The position numbers and the translations under genes are program-made. From Nonomuraea turkmeniaca (GTDB lineage Bacteria > Actinomycetota > Actinomycetes > Streptosporangiales > Streptosporangiaceae), in contig NZ_VCKY01000011.1 in the NCBI RefSeq assembly GCF_005889735.1, positions 1-64,000 on the forward strand: a stretch of DNA of 64,000 bases. The letters run 5' to 3'. Under the pieces are notes generated by a model. That model was not told the origin of the DNA, searched no databases, and saw only the letters and a list, made by a program, of their open reading frames with translations. Shown here in pieces: positions 17,659-26,468 of this stretch (within the stretch, counting starts at the first letter, position 1; every line of letters begins with the position of its first letter).

Positions 17659-18291
17659 TCATCTCCGAGGTTCGGGCAGCGGGCCGGTCATGCCGTCGAG
17701 CAGTTGGCCGACCATCTGATCGCGCAGGCTCTCGGTGACGACGTTCGCGTCCGGTCCGAGGACCTCGGCGAAGCGCGGCACGAACATCGGCAGGGTGATC
17801 AGTGCGCACAGCGCGGTGCCGTACGCGATCTCGAATGGGCAGTCCGCGCGGAACGCGCCTGTGCTCTGGCCGCGCGCGTACAGGTCCCGGAGCGGGGCGG
17901 GCAGCATGTCGGCGGTCGGCAGCGGCTCGGTGGGCCATCCGGCCAGTGCCTCGTGCAGGAGCAACGCGGTCAGCTGGGGCCGGGCCAGGAGCAGGCCGGC
18001 GAAGCCGGCCAGCACGCTGCGCATTCCGGCGTACGGCTCCATCTCCACGCCCCGGGCGATGATCGGCCGCCACGCCTCGGCCAGATCCTCCATCTGGGCC
18101 TTCAGTACGGCGGCGTACAGGCCGTCCTTGTTGCCGAAGTGGTGATAGATCATCCGCTCGTTGATCCCGGCGCGTTTGACGATCGAGTGCACGCGGGTGC
18201 CCTGCAGGCCGTGCCTGGCGAACTCCTCGGCGGCGGCGGTGAGCAGCGAAGATCTACTGTCGGTCACGCAGTAACTATTTACGGAACTCAT
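17659..18291 (-). CDS. TetR-family repressor
   Basis: This 210-residue protein has a TetR helix-turn-helix (LLTAAAEEFARHG, TRVHSIVKRAGINERMIYHHF) and a long ligand-binding domain. It is divergent from the serine hydrolase and FAD monooxygenase operon and likely represses it through the palindromes at 18269-18284 and 18327-18342. The ATG at 18289-18291 lies beyond the first palindrome; a GTG at 18265-18267 (VTDSRSSLL) is an equally plausible start and would leave that palindrome outside the coding region. Confidence 0.9.
   Translation of the reverse strand: MSSVNSYCVTDSRSSLLTAAAEEFARHGLQGTRVHSIVKRAGINERMIYHHFGNKDGLYAAVLKAQMEDLAEAWRPIIARGVEMEPYAGMRSVLAGFAGLLLARPQLTALLLHEALAGWPTEPLPTADMLPAPLRDLYARGQSTGAFRADCPFEIAYGTALCALITLPMFVPRFAEVLGPDANVVTESLRDQMVGQLLDGMTGPLPEPRR
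18269..18284. promoter_or_regulatory. Second candidate TetR operator overlapping tetR 5' end
   Basis: CAGTAACTATTTACGG matches the perfect palindrome at 18327-18342 in both outer halves (CAGTAA and TTAC). It probably gives autoregulation of the tetR gene. Confidence 0.6.
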
Positions 18292-18313
18292 CGCGCTCGC
18301 AACCGGAGGGCCC

Positions 18314-18343
18314 TTGACGGATTGCGCAGTAAATATTTACTGT
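18314..18343 (+). promoter_or_regulatory. Promoter with embedded TetR operator
   Basis: TTGACG at 18314-18319 and TACTGT at 18338-18343 form a sigma-70-type promoter with an 18-bp spacer for the gene starting at 18370. CAGTAAATATTTACTG at 18327-18342 is a perfect 16-bp palindrome covering the spacer and the -10 box, so a bound repressor would block RNA polymerase. Confidence 0.7.
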
Positions 18344-18369
18344 ACGAGCATCCAAGGGATGGAGGAGAG

Positions 18370-19680
18370 ATGACAGAGACGGACAAGGGTGCCCGGCCGC
18401 CGTTACCGAACCGGAGAGACGTGGTCAGGGCAGGTCTGGGCGCGAGCGCGGCAGTGCTGTTCGGGGGCGCCCTGACCACCGGATGTTCCGGGGACGAGAG
18501 CGGCGGAGGCCGGACGCCAGGAAGTCAGGTGGCGGGAACGGTCGCGTCCGGCTTCGAGGCGGTGCGCACGGCATTCGCCACCAATTTCATGCAGTCCGGC
18601 GAGGTAGGGGCGGCCTGCTGCGTCTACCTGGACGGCCGGCGAGTCGTCGACCTGTGGGGCGGCAAAGCGGACGAAACCACCGGCCGTCCGTGGCAGGAGG
18701 ACACGATCGTCCCGGTGTTCTCCACCACGAAGATCGCGACCGCGGTCTGCGCCCACCTCCTTGCCGAACACGGCGAGCTGGACCTGGACGCGCCCGTCGC
18801 GCGGTACTGGCCGGAGTTCGCCGCCGAGGGCAAGCGGAATCTCCCGGTCAAGTGGCTGCTGTCGCACCGGGCCGGGCTGCCCGCTCTGGAGAAACCGTTC
18901 TCGATGGACAGCGTCCAGGCATGGGACCCGATCGTCGCCGCCCTCGCCAAGCAGCGACCCGCCTGGGAGCCAGGCACCGCGCACGGCTACCACGCCCGCA
19001 CGTTCGGCTGGCTGATCGGGGAGGTGGTGCGCCGCGTCACCGGGCGGTCGCTGGGCACGTTCTTCGCCGAGAAGGTGGCCGGGCCGCTGGGGCTCGACTT
19101 CTGGATCGGGCTGCCGGCCGAGTACGAGCCGCGGGTCGGCCGCCTGATACCGCCGCAGCCGCCGGCCGGAGTCGATCTCGAGTCGCTGTCCCCGCCGCTC
19201 CGCAAGATGCTCGAAGCCAGGTCAGACCCGAACTCTCTGAGCAGCCGCGCCCTGACTCTGCCCGAGCTGGACGACAACAGTCGCGCCGTCCACGCGGCCG
19301 AGATCCCCGGGCACAACGGCATCGGCACGGCCCGCTCGCTGGCCAGGCTGTGCGCCGCGCTGATCGGCCAGGTCGACGGCGTGCGCCTGCTGTCGCCGTC
19401 GACGGTCCGGGCCGCGGCCCGGACGCGGTCCGACGGGCCCGACAGGGTGCTGTTCGTGGACACCAGGTTCGGGCTGGGGTTCATGGGCGACTCGCCGTTC
19501 TCGCCGTTCGGCGGGGCCGGCCGGTTCGGGCACACCGGGTCGGGTGGTGCGCTGGCGTTCGCGGACCCCGACACGGGCCTCGCCTTCGGGTACGTGGTGA
19601 ACCGGATGATGCCCGGCCTGCTCGGCGCGGATCCGCGCCAGACCGCCCTGATCAAGGCCGTGAAGGAGGCGACGTCATGA
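18370..19680 (+). CDS. Tat-exported beta-lactamase-fold lipoprotein (serine hydrolase)
   Basis: This 436-residue protein starts with a twin-arginine signal (NRRDVVRAG) and a lipobox ending in Cys39 (LTTGC), so it should be exported folded and lipid-anchored. The class C beta-lactamase/esterase domain has the nucleophile motif S118-T-T-K (FSTTKIAT), a Tyr in HGYHARTFG as second catalytic element, and HTGSGG as the KTG-like third motif. Family members act on esters, D-amino-acid peptides or beta-lactams. GGAGGAGAG precedes the ATG. It is coupled by ATGA to the following monooxygenase and controlled by the divergent TetR. Confidence 0.88.
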   Translation: MTETDKGARPPLPNRRDVVRAGLGASAAVLFGGALTTGCSGDESGGGRTPGSQVAGTVASGFEAVRTAFATNFMQSGEVGAACCVYLDGRRVVDLWGGKADETTGRPWQEDTIVPVFSTTKIATAVCAHLLAEHGELDLDAPVARYWPEFAAEGKRNLPVKWLLSHRAGLPALEKPFSMDSVQAWDPIVAALAKQRPAWEPGTAHGYHARTFGWLIGEVVRRVTGRSLGTFFAEKVAGPLGLDFWIGLPAEYEPRVGRLIPPQPPAGVDLESLSPPLRKMLEARSDPNSLSSRALTLPELDDNSRAVHAAEIPGHNGIGTARSLARLCAALIGQVDGVRLLSPSTVRAAARTRSDGPDRVLFVDTRFGLGFMGDSPFSPFGGAGRFGHTGSGGALAFADPDTGLAFGYVVNRMMPGLLGADPRQTALIKAVKEATS

Positions 19681-21221
19681 GCACCGACGTCATGAGCACG
19701 GGCGTCGTGGTGGTCGGCGGCGGGCCGGTCGGGCTGATGCTCGCCGCCGAGCTGAGTCTGGCCGGCATCCGCCCCGTGGTGCTGGAGCGGCTGCGCGAGC
19801 CCGGTGACGTGCCCAAGGCCAACGGCTTGGTGGGCCAGATCGTGCAGGTGCTGGACTACCGCGGTCTGCTGGAGAGGTTCAGCGCCGGGGCGCAGTTCGC
19901 GGGGCCGGCACCGTACTTCCAGTTCGGCGCCCTTCCACTGGACCTCCGCAGACTCGGCACGAGCCCGCTGCACCTGCTGCCGATACCACAGCCGCGGCTG
20001 GAACGGCTGCTGAGCGAACGTGCCCGGGAACTCGACGTGGACCTCCGGCCCGGCCACGAGCTGACCGCCCTGCGCCAGGACGACGACGGCGTCACGGCCG
20101 ACGTCCGCGGACCTCAGGGGGACTACCGGCTGCGTACTCGCTACCTGGTGGGCTGCGACGGCGCCCACAGCCTCGTGCGGAGGCTGGCCGGCATCGGCTT
20201 CCCCGGCACGACCGGCCGCGAGGTGGCGCGGTTCGGCGACGTGACCCTGCCCGCCTCCGTGATCGTGCCGGGGACCGGCGACCTGGACCTGCCCTGGGCC
20301 GGCCGCGTCGCCCCCGGATTCACCCGCACGGAGACCGGTGTCTTCGCGTTCTCGTCGTTCCGGCCGGGCGTGCACCGGGTGGCCGCCCTCGAATGGGGCG
20401 AGCCGGCCGCTGACCGCGGCGGCCCGATATCGCTGGAGGAGCTTCAGGCGGCCGTACGCCGCGTGCTAGGGGCGGATCTGCCAGTCGAACGCCCGCACTG
20501 GCTGTCGCGGGTACGGGCCAACAGTCGGCAGGCCGAACGGTATCGAGCCGGCCGGATACTGCTGGCCGGGGACGCCGCCCACGCCATCTCCGCCTTCGGC
20601 GGGCCCGCGCTCAACGTGGGCCTGCAGGACGCGGTGAACCTCAGCTGGAAGCTCGCCGCGCAGGTCGGCGGCTGCGCGCCGCCCGGAATTCTGGACACCT
20701 ATCACGCCGAACGGCACCCGGTCGCCGCTAGGGTTCTCATGCACACCCAGGCCCAGTCCGCCCTGATGGCGCCTGGCCCCGAGATCAGCGCCCTGCGTGA
20801 GCTGTTCGGCGACCTGCTCGGAACCGACGGGGTGCTGCGCGGCATCGCCGAGCTGTTGCACGGCTCAGACGTCCGGTACGACATGGACGGGGCCCGGCCA
20901 CACCCGCTGACCGGCGGTCTCGCGCCGGACCTGCCACTGGTCACGGACGGGGGCACGACCCGCGTCGCGCGGCTCCTGCACGCCGCCCGGCCGGTCGTCC
21001 TCGACCTCGCCGGCCGCTCCTGCGTGCGCGAGGCCGCCCTGCCGTGGACTGATCGGGTCGACATCGTGTCGGCTCACCCCGGCGAGGGGCGACCGGCGGA
21101 CTCCCTGCTGATCCGGCCGGACGCGTACGTCGCATGGGCGGCACCGCCCGGCGAAGCGGACGACCAGGTCAGAGACGGTTTGCGCCGCGCGTTGACCAGA
21201 TGGTTCGGTGCCGGCCGGTGA
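19677..21221 (+). CDS. FAD-dependent aromatic hydroxylase (Rox/PgaE-like group A)
   Basis: This 514-residue flavoprotein has VVVVGGGPVGLMLAAEL (FAD ADP-binding turn, residues 9-25), the conserved DG motif YLVGCDGAHSLVRRLAG near 155, and the GD motif ILLAGDAAHA with GLQDAVNLSWKLA near 300. A thioredoxin-like C-terminal domain follows, as in rifampicin and polyketide hydroxylases. It should hydroxylate an aromatic compound using NAD(P)H and O2. The start overlaps the upstream stop (ATGA) with AAGGAGG before it. A TetR-controlled hydrolase-plus-hydroxylase pair suggests inactivation or remodelling of a xenobiotic or antibiotic. Confidence 0.9.
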   Translation: MSTDVMSTGVVVVGGGPVGLMLAAELSLAGIRPVVLERLREPGDVPKANGLVGQIVQVLDYRGLLERFSAGAQFAGPAPYFQFGALPLDLRRLGTSPLHLLPIPQPRLERLLSERARELDVDLRPGHELTALRQDDDGVTADVRGPQGDYRLRTRYLVGCDGAHSLVRRLAGIGFPGTTGREVARFGDVTLPASVIVPGTGDLDLPWAGRVAPGFTRTETGVFAFSSFRPGVHRVAALEWGEPAADRGGPISLEELQAAVRRVLGADLPVERPHWLSRVRANSRQAERYRAGRILLAGDAAHAISAFGGPALNVGLQDAVNLSWKLAAQVGGCAPPGILDTYHAERHPVAARVLMHTQAQSALMAPGPEISALRELFGDLLGTDGVLRGIAELLHGSDVRYDMDGARPHPLTGGLAPDLPLVTDGGTTRVARLLHAARPVVLDLAGRSCVREAALPWTDRVDIVSAHPGEGRPADSLLIRPDAYVAWAAPPGEADDQVRDGLRRALTRWFGAGR

Positions 21222-21274
21222 AGGCCGGAGAGAACCGCAGGTCTCCCGGCCGGTCATGGTCGAGCCTCCATCGT

Positions 21275-21841
21275 CTACAGGATCGCCTCGCCCAGCAGCA
21301 CCACACCGAAGATCGCAAAAGCCGCGGCGGCGCCGTACCGGATGGCCTTCTCCGGGAGGTGCTTGCCCAGGAGGCGGCCGACGAGGATCGCCAGGGCGTC
21401 GGCCGCGACCATGCCGACGGTCGAGCCGATCCAGGTGCCGACCCAGCCGTGCTGCGTCGCCAGCGTGATCGTGGCCAGCATCGTCTTGTCGCCCAGCTCG
21501 CTCAGGAAGAAGGCCACGGTCACCGCGATCAGGGCGTTCCTGGTGGTGCGCTGGGCCTTGCGCGACTCCTCCTCGGTCAGCTCGTCGCCGCGCAACGTCC
21601 ACACGGCGAACCCGAGGAAGGCCAGCCCGGCCACCACTGAGATCGCGGTCGTGGGCAACGCGTCCCCGATGAGACCACCGACGGCCACGCTCACCAGGTG
21701 CACGACGGTCGTGGCGATCGTGATGCCCACGAGCACGGGCCAAGTCTTGAAACGGGTCGCGAACGTCATCGCCATGAGCTGGCTCTTGTCACCGAGTTCG
21801 GCCACGAAAATGACGGCGAGGCTGATCCAGAACGCTTCCAA
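21275..21841 (-). CDS. GDT1/UPF0016 family cation transporter (probable Mn2+ exporter)
   Basis: This 188-residue protein has six membrane helices with the duplicated family motif: VIFVAELGDKSQLMAM and FFLSELGDKTMLATI. The acidic ELGD(K/R) motifs bind the cation; bacterial relatives (MneA/TMEM165-like) export manganese. The start is the TTG at 21839-21841 (LEAFWISLAVIF), preceded by GGAAGAGGA. An ATG at 21928 lies inside the riboswitch-like leader and is not a real start. Its regulation is likely by that leader. Confidence 0.9.
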   Translation of the reverse strand: MEAFWISLAVIFVAELGDKSQLMAMTFATRFKTWPVLVGITIATTVVHLVSVAVGGLIGDALPTTAISVVAGLAFLGFAVWTLRGDELTEEESRKAQRTTRNALIAVTVAFFLSELGDKTMLATITLATQHGWVGTWIGSTVGMVAADALAILVGRLLGKHLPEKAIRYGAAAAFAIFGVVLLGEAIL

Positions 21842-21849
21842 CGGTCCTC

Positions 21850-22040
21850 TTCCGCGCAACCAGGCCGGAAGCAGGTACCCAGGGAGTTTTCGGGCACGAC
21901 TTTCGGCCAGGCAGCGTCTTGTCGACATAGCTACCAGGCCGAAGGTCTCGTCCGCCCGTACAGAGGCCCGTGTGACCGGGCGCGCGAACGCGCCAGTGTG
22001 TCGATCACACGATTGGGACTACTCCCCTTCGGTAATTCCA
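21850..22040 (-). promoter_or_regulatory. Probable yybP-ykoY manganese riboswitch
   Basis: Reading the minus strand, the leader of the GDT1 gene contains AAGGGGAGTAG (complement of 22019-22029), a helix-rich insert, then ATGTCGACAAGACGCTG near 21915-21930 and a CCTGGCC element before the coding start. The GGGGAGUAG block and a GUC(A/G)ACA strand are hallmarks of this class, which binds Mn2+ across a two-legged junction and commonly precedes UPF0016 and TerC genes. The extent is approximate; a covariance search would settle it. Confidence 0.72.
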
Positions 22041-22071
22041 ACCCACCATAACAGCCCAACCCGGACACCTA

Positions 22072-22139
22072 TTCCCAGCCCGGCCGGTTTCCCAGCCCGG
22101 CCGGTTTCCCAGCCCGGCCGGTTTCCCAGCCCGGCCGGT
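22072..22139. repeat. Four perfect tandem copies of a 17-bp GC-rich unit
   Basis: TTCCCAGCCCGGCCGGT is repeated four times without mismatch at 22072, 22089, 22106 and 22123. Each unit contains the palindrome CCGGCCGG. The array lies between the 3' end of murB and the riboswitch, so it may act as a terminator through several alternative hairpins, and its copy number probably varies between strains. Confidence 0.95.
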
Positions 22140-22178
22140 GCAGGTCCGCTCGAGAGGCTCGGGCAGCGGTGGCGGGGG

Positions 22179-23222
22179 CTATTCGCCCAGGGCGCAGCCG
22201 ACGAGCACCGGCTCGTTGACCAGCGTGACCCCGAACTTCTCCCGAACCCCGTCCCGCACCTCCCGCGCCAGCGCGAGCAGGTCGGTCGTGGTGGCGGAGC
22301 CCGTGGGATTGGTCAGGGCGAGCGTGTGCTTGGTGGAGATGCGCACGGGGCCGCGCTCGTACCCCTTCGAAAAGCCCGCCTGCTCGATCAGCCAGGCGGC
22401 CGGCACCTTGAGCGACCCGTCGGGCATCTCCCAGCGCGGATGATCGGGCGCCCGCGTCGCCAGCTCCGCCGCCTCCTCAGGGGTCAGGATCGGGTTGGTG
22501 AAGAACGAGCCGGCGCTACGCGTGTCGGGATCGTCCGGATCGAGCACCATGCCCTTGCCGCGCCGCAACCCCAGAACGGCCTCACGGGCCTGCGCCAGCG
22601 GCACCCGGTCGCCGAGCTCGACCCGCAGCCGCCCGGCCAACTCCTGGTACGCCACAGGTCCGGACACTTCCGAAATATCCAGCGCGTACGTCACCGCCAG
22701 CACCACAAACCGCGCCAGATCCCGCTTGAAAGCACTGTCCCGGTACGAGAACCCGCACTGCCGCGCCTCCAGATCCACCACCTGCCGGGTGCGGCGATCG
22801 TAAGCACGCACGCACCTGACGGTCTGGGACACCTCTTGCCCGTACGCACCGACGTTCTGGATGGGCGTGGACCCCACCTGCCCGGGGACGCCGGACATGC
22901 ACTCGATGCCCGACCAGCCCTCCCGCACCGCACGGGCCACGAACGGGTCCCAGTCCTCCCCCGCCTCGACCGTGACCAGCACCTGCTCGCCATCACGGGA
23001 AACGGACACACCCCGGGTCGCGACCTTGATGACGAGCCCGTCGAATCCCGCGTCCGACACCACGACATTGCTGCCTCCGCCGAGCACCAGCGTGGGCACC
23101 GCCGTCCTGTCAGCGTCAGCGATCAGGGACACGAGCCGCTCCGCCGTGGTCGCTTCGGCGAATTCGCGGGCGGGACCGCCCAGGCGCAGCGTCGTGTACG
23201 GGGCGAGCATCTCCATGGGCAA
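22179..23222 (-). CDS. murB: UDP-N-acetylenolpyruvoylglucosamine reductase
   Basis: This 347-residue cytoplasmic FAD enzyme makes UDP-MurNAc in peptidoglycan synthesis. It has the FAD-binding LVLGGGSNVVVSDAGFDG, the second FAD block SGVPGQVGSTPIQNVGAYGQE (split over the phosphate loop), the proton-donor Ser in RSAGSFFTNPI and the C-terminal Glu in VREKFGVTLVNEPVLVG. These mark type I MurB. It lies 5 bp downstream of the glycosyltransferase-like gene, so both are probably cotranscribed. Confidence 0.95.
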   Translation of the reverse strand: MPMEMLAPYTTLRLGGPAREFAEATTAERLVSLIADADRTAVPTLVLGGGSNVVVSDAGFDGLVIKVATRGVSVSRDGEQVLVTVEAGEDWDPFVARAVREGWSGIECMSGVPGQVGSTPIQNVGAYGQEVSQTVRCVRAYDRRTRQVVDLEARQCGFSYRDSAFKRDLARFVVLAVTYALDISEVSGPVAYQELAGRLRVELGDRVPLAQAREAVLGLRRGKGMVLDPDDPDTRSAGSFFTNPILTPEEAAELATRAPDHPRWEMPDGSLKVPAAWLIEQAGFSKGYERGPVRISTKHTLALTNPTGSATTTDLLALAREVRDGVREKFGVTLVNEPVLVGCALGE

Positions 23223-23227
23223 CTAGC

Positions 23228-24262
23228 TTATGAGGCACTCAGCATGCGCAGCACCCCGTCATAGTTACGCCGCGACTCCCGCTCCTGGTAGTCCGCCGGA
23301 ACGTCATGCGTGCCGAGCCGCTCCACCGGCAGCGACCTCTGGGGCACGACCAGCTCGCCGCGCAGGCCGAGCGACAGCTCCAGGTCCGCATTGCGGCCGT
23401 AGTTGGCGTCCTCGGGCAGCGCGCCGAGCGCGGCCGATCGGCGTACCGCCATGAGGTCGCCGGTCAGCGCCGGCACCCTGCCCGGGCCCACCTCACGCCC
23501 GCCGGCCGGGTCCACGCCGCGCCATCCGGCGGCCACCGCCCCTTCCACGACGGCCGCGACCAGGGGGGTCAGCGCGTCGCCGCGGAGCACGGTCGACGTC
23601 TCCATCAGCACATGGACGTCCGACTCGTCCAGGTGCAGCAGTTTGGCCCGGCTCTCGCCCCAGGTCGCCGTGCTTCCTCGCCAATGCGGCCGCTCGGCCA
23701 CGTGCCAGACGGCGACGCGGCCCGGATGCCGCTCGGCCAGGTCGTCCAGCACGTCACCGGCGCCGTCGATGTTGCCCAGGTCGAGCGCGAGCACCGTCGC
23801 GTCCGTGTGATCGATCACCGACTGGACGCAGGTACGCACGTCAGCGGGCCAGCCGTCGACGAGCAGGCCCACGGCGGTCGTGACGTCCTTGACCTCCAGG
23901 CGCTGCCGCTCGGCGTTGACGCCCTGGTCGTCGAGGCGGTTCGTGGCCAGAGTGGCGTCCCAGGCGCGCTGGGCATGCAGCATGCCGTCTTCCGCGTCGC
24001 CGTGCTGGCCGGGGTCCCCGGAGAAGCCCAGCTCGGCGGCGGGATTGGCGCGGGCGTGCGTGCCGGAGCTCGCCCGCGCCCTGGCCCCGGCCGTCCCCAC
24101 ACCGGTCGCGGCGCCGCCCGTGGTGTCCCGTCCGCTTCCCGAGCTGCCCGCCACCTGCTCCAGCCGGGCGGGGCGCAGCCGCCCGGGCGGTTTGGCGTCG
24201 GTCACGGCGGAGACGGGGATCGACCGGACCGTGGGCCATACCTGTCGCGCAGCTTCACTCAT
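23228..24262 (-). CDS. Glycosyltransferase family 2-like protein
   Basis: This 344-residue protein has a low-complexity N-terminal third (Gly/Ala/Arg-rich, residues 1-100) and then a GT-A-like core: TTAVGLLVDGWPADVRTCV as first strand and nucleotide loop, ATVLALDLGN, and HLDESDVHVLMETS where a DxD-like motif would be. LTGDLMAVRRSAAL and YGRNADLELSLGLR resemble acceptor-side motifs. Its substrate is unknown. It precedes murB on the same strand, so a role in envelope sugar chemistry is reasonable. The ATG at 24260-24262 is used rather than one 18 bases upstream. Confidence 0.6.
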   Translation of the reverse strand: MSEAARQVWPTVRSIPVSAVTDAKPPGRLRPARLEQVAGSSGSGRDTTGGAATGVGTAGARARASSGTHARANPAAELGFSGDPGQHGDAEDGMLHAQRAWDATLATNRLDDQGVNAERQRLEVKDVTTAVGLLVDGWPADVRTCVQSVIDHTDATVLALDLGNIDGAGDVLDDLAERHPGRVAVWHVAERPHWRGSTATWGESRAKLLHLDESDVHVLMETSTVLRGDALTPLVAAVVEGAVAAGWRGVDPAGGREVGPGRVPALTGDLMAVRRSAALGALPEDANYGRNADLELSLGLRGELVVPQRSLPVERLGTHDVPADYQERESRRNYDGVLRMLSAS

Positions 24263-24398
24263 AGGCACACGGGTACCCAAGTCTTGAGATTTGTCACATC
24301 ATGGCGTCGTGGCGAAGAGACCTCCCCAGGGTAGGGCAGCAACGCTCCGACGTGCAGCTTTACCACCACGTCCCATCAGCTCAGGTGACTCCTCAAGG

Positions 24399-25434
24399 CG
24401 GGGATTGCTGTACGCGCGTCTCAGCGAGTCATGGGATGCGGCGGAGTGGTACCGACCCAACTCGCGAACGGCAACAAATACGCCAGCGAGAACAATGTTC
24501 TGGTCGTCGCCGAATTCAAAGATGACGGGTATTCGGCGTTTCATGAGGTAACGCGCGACGGGTTCGATGCCGCGATTGAAGCCATCGAATCCGAACCTAT
24601 CGATGTAGTAATCGTTCGCGATATCGATCGGCTCGTTCGCAACCTAGCTGCATGGAATCGCCTAGAGCAGGCATGCATAGCCAACGGTGTCGTACTCATG
24701 GAGTACAGCACGGGGGCCGTGTACGACCTCAGCACGCCGGACGGCTCGTATAAGGGCGGGATGGAAGCGCTACGCGCTCGCAAAGAAAGCGCCGTTAAGG
24801 GCAGGGCGTACGTGAAGCTGCAGAGCGTCAGGCACGAAACGCAGGAGCGCAGCAGGCGGAACGCGTCGCTTCGGTTACATCTACATATACGCCGAGCGCG
24901 ACCCGGAAGACGATTCTCACAAGAACAAGGTCGTTCGCGTCGATCTACACCCTACAGAGGCGCTCTCATCGCCGGAGTTCGTTAGAGCACAAGCAAATGC
25001 GAGCGACGATTCTGCAACCGAACGGGAGCGGATCCTAAATGAAATCTCCGCGCAGGAGGAGATCCGCGCAGAGGCTAAAGCGGACTGCTACGCGCGACCG
25101 CGCATCGTCGAGCGTGATGAATGGATCGAAATCAAGACCCGATGCGAGACGGCAATAACCAGACTTCGGCGCGAGTACGATCGGCTCAGCGGGTCATCGA
25201 AATCTGTCCTGGCCGATGTTCCCCCGGATCAGTCAATCAGTGGAGCATGGGAAAACTGGTCGATAGACCGTAGGCGCAGAGCAATAAAGTCAGCTGTTCA
25301 CCAAATCATTGTCTATCCACTACCCGACGGAGCACCACGCAACATGTACCCGTACATCAAAAGATAAGAAGGTGCGAACGGAAAAGCAGCTTGCGATCAT
25401 CGAAAAGCGTCTGCACTTCGACTGGCGATTCTAA
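24399..25434 (+). pseudogene. Broken large serine integrase
   Basis: Pieces of a serine integrase lie in different frames. LLYARLSESWDAAE (start of the catalytic domain, about 24408-24450) is in one frame. VVAEFKDDGYSAF, VVIVRDIDRLVRNLAAWNRLE and DLSTPDGSYKGGMEALRA (the rest of the catalytic domain) follow in a second frame from about 24445. After about 24860 the frame changes again to GYIYIYAERDPED and a coiled-coil C-terminal part ending near 25367, and a last piece IEKRLHFDWRF ends at 25434. Most of the recombinase and zinc-ribbon domains is missing, so it cannot be functional. Confidence 0.85.
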
Positions 25435-25664
25435 GAGGCGCGACCTGGCACGCCGCGCCGGGATACTTCGTCAACAGCCTGGGATGGCGCGCTCCTGGAG
25501 TACGCGTTGGACGCCGGGGCCTGGCCCAAAGTGGATGCCGAGGCAACCCCTGGCGGGGCTTCTCGTGCTGGATCAGCTGGCTTCACGAACTTTAGCTTGC
25601 CTCCGGCCGCTCAGGAAGGGCATTGTTAGCATCGAGCCGTCTCAGAGCGAAAGGGCGTGACTTT

Positions 25665-26123
25665 GTGTCTAATCCGGACCCAAACAAAGGCGTTGAACCC
25701 TCTAGATCGCCTTTAAGGCGATTCATTGACACACTTTCGGTGACGCTAGGCTTGATTGGAGGGTGTATTGCCATCTTCCAGTTCCTCGTCTCGGATAGCG
25801 TGTCCGCTCCGTGGTTCCGCTCTATATTTGCCGACCCCGACATCCCGGGATGGTTCGCTGCCCTAGGCAGGTGGGCGATCGAGACCCACGGGAGCCTTCC
25901 CTTGTGGGTCACTATACCGGGCATGCTCGCCCTATGGTGGCTTGCTGTATTCGTCGCAGGCGAGATTGTCGAAGGCTGGTGGACGAACTGGCAAACATTC
26001 GTTTGCGCTGGGCTCTACCTAATTCTCCTTGTGACGATGTGGTCGTCCGTCCCTGTATGGATATTTATTGTTGCTACGGCAAGTGCGATAGCCTTCGCCT
26101 GGTACGGCAGCAGAGGCGTCTGA
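25665..26123 (+). CDS. Small membrane protein of the integrated element
   Basis: The product is 152 residues from the GTG at 25665, preceded by AAAGGG. After a short polar N-terminus (SNPDPNKGVEPSRSP) come four hydrophobic stretches: SVTLGLIGGCIAIFQFLV, WVTIPGMLALWWLAVFV, FVCAGLYLILLVTMW and VWIFIVATASAIAFAW. Base composition is lower in GC than the flanking chromosome, in line with acquired DNA. No family is recognised; a superinfection or conjugation-pore role would be a guess. A stem-loop follows about 120 bp downstream. Confidence 0.6.
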   Translation: MSNPDPNKGVEPSRSPLRRFIDTLSVTLGLIGGCIAIFQFLVSDSVSAPWFRSIFADPDIPGWFAALGRWAIETHGSLPLWVTIPGMLALWWLAVFVAGEIVEGWWTNWQTFVCAGLYLILLVTMWSSVPVWIFIVATASAIAFAWYGSRGV

Positions 26124-26243
26124 GGGCGTCCGAGATAGTGCGTGACATTCGGCCACATTCCCACCAGGTCCGCGAGTGTGAAGTAATCAGTCAGTATCGT
26201 GAGATCCGAGACCATTCACGATTCCTTTGGTCTGATGTGATAA

Positions 26244-26285
26244 ACGGAACGGCATCGCGGGATTGACTCCACGATACCGTTCCGT
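26244..26285 (+). terminator. Stem-loop terminator inside the element
   Basis: ACGGAACGG and CCGTTCCGT pair over 9 bp, extended by inner ATCG/CGAT, and are followed by TCTTATTC. It lies downstream of the membrane protein gene. The next 180 bp are AT-rich without a gene. Confidence 0.7.
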
Positions 26286-26468
26286 CTTATTCGATTCGGC
26301 TACACCATTTTCTGGTGCGGAATTTATTTGATTTGGCATTCGACTTTCAATTCTTTTTTGCTTGAAATAGCGGAAGTATTTCCGCGATGCCTACCGGGTC
26401 CTCAATGTGATCCGGCAACCCTTGTGCGCGTCTTGACTTGCGTGCGTGCGCGATACCCGCCGCTCGGA

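Noticed and set aside
21842-21928. N-terminal extension of the GDT1-family gene to an ATG at 21928
   Set aside because: The extra 29 residues overlap the riboswitch-like leader, and a TTG with a good ribosome site gives the usual protein length.
22072-22139. Tandem repeats considered as a CRISPR array
   Set aside because: The copies are directly adjacent without spacers and no cas genes are present.
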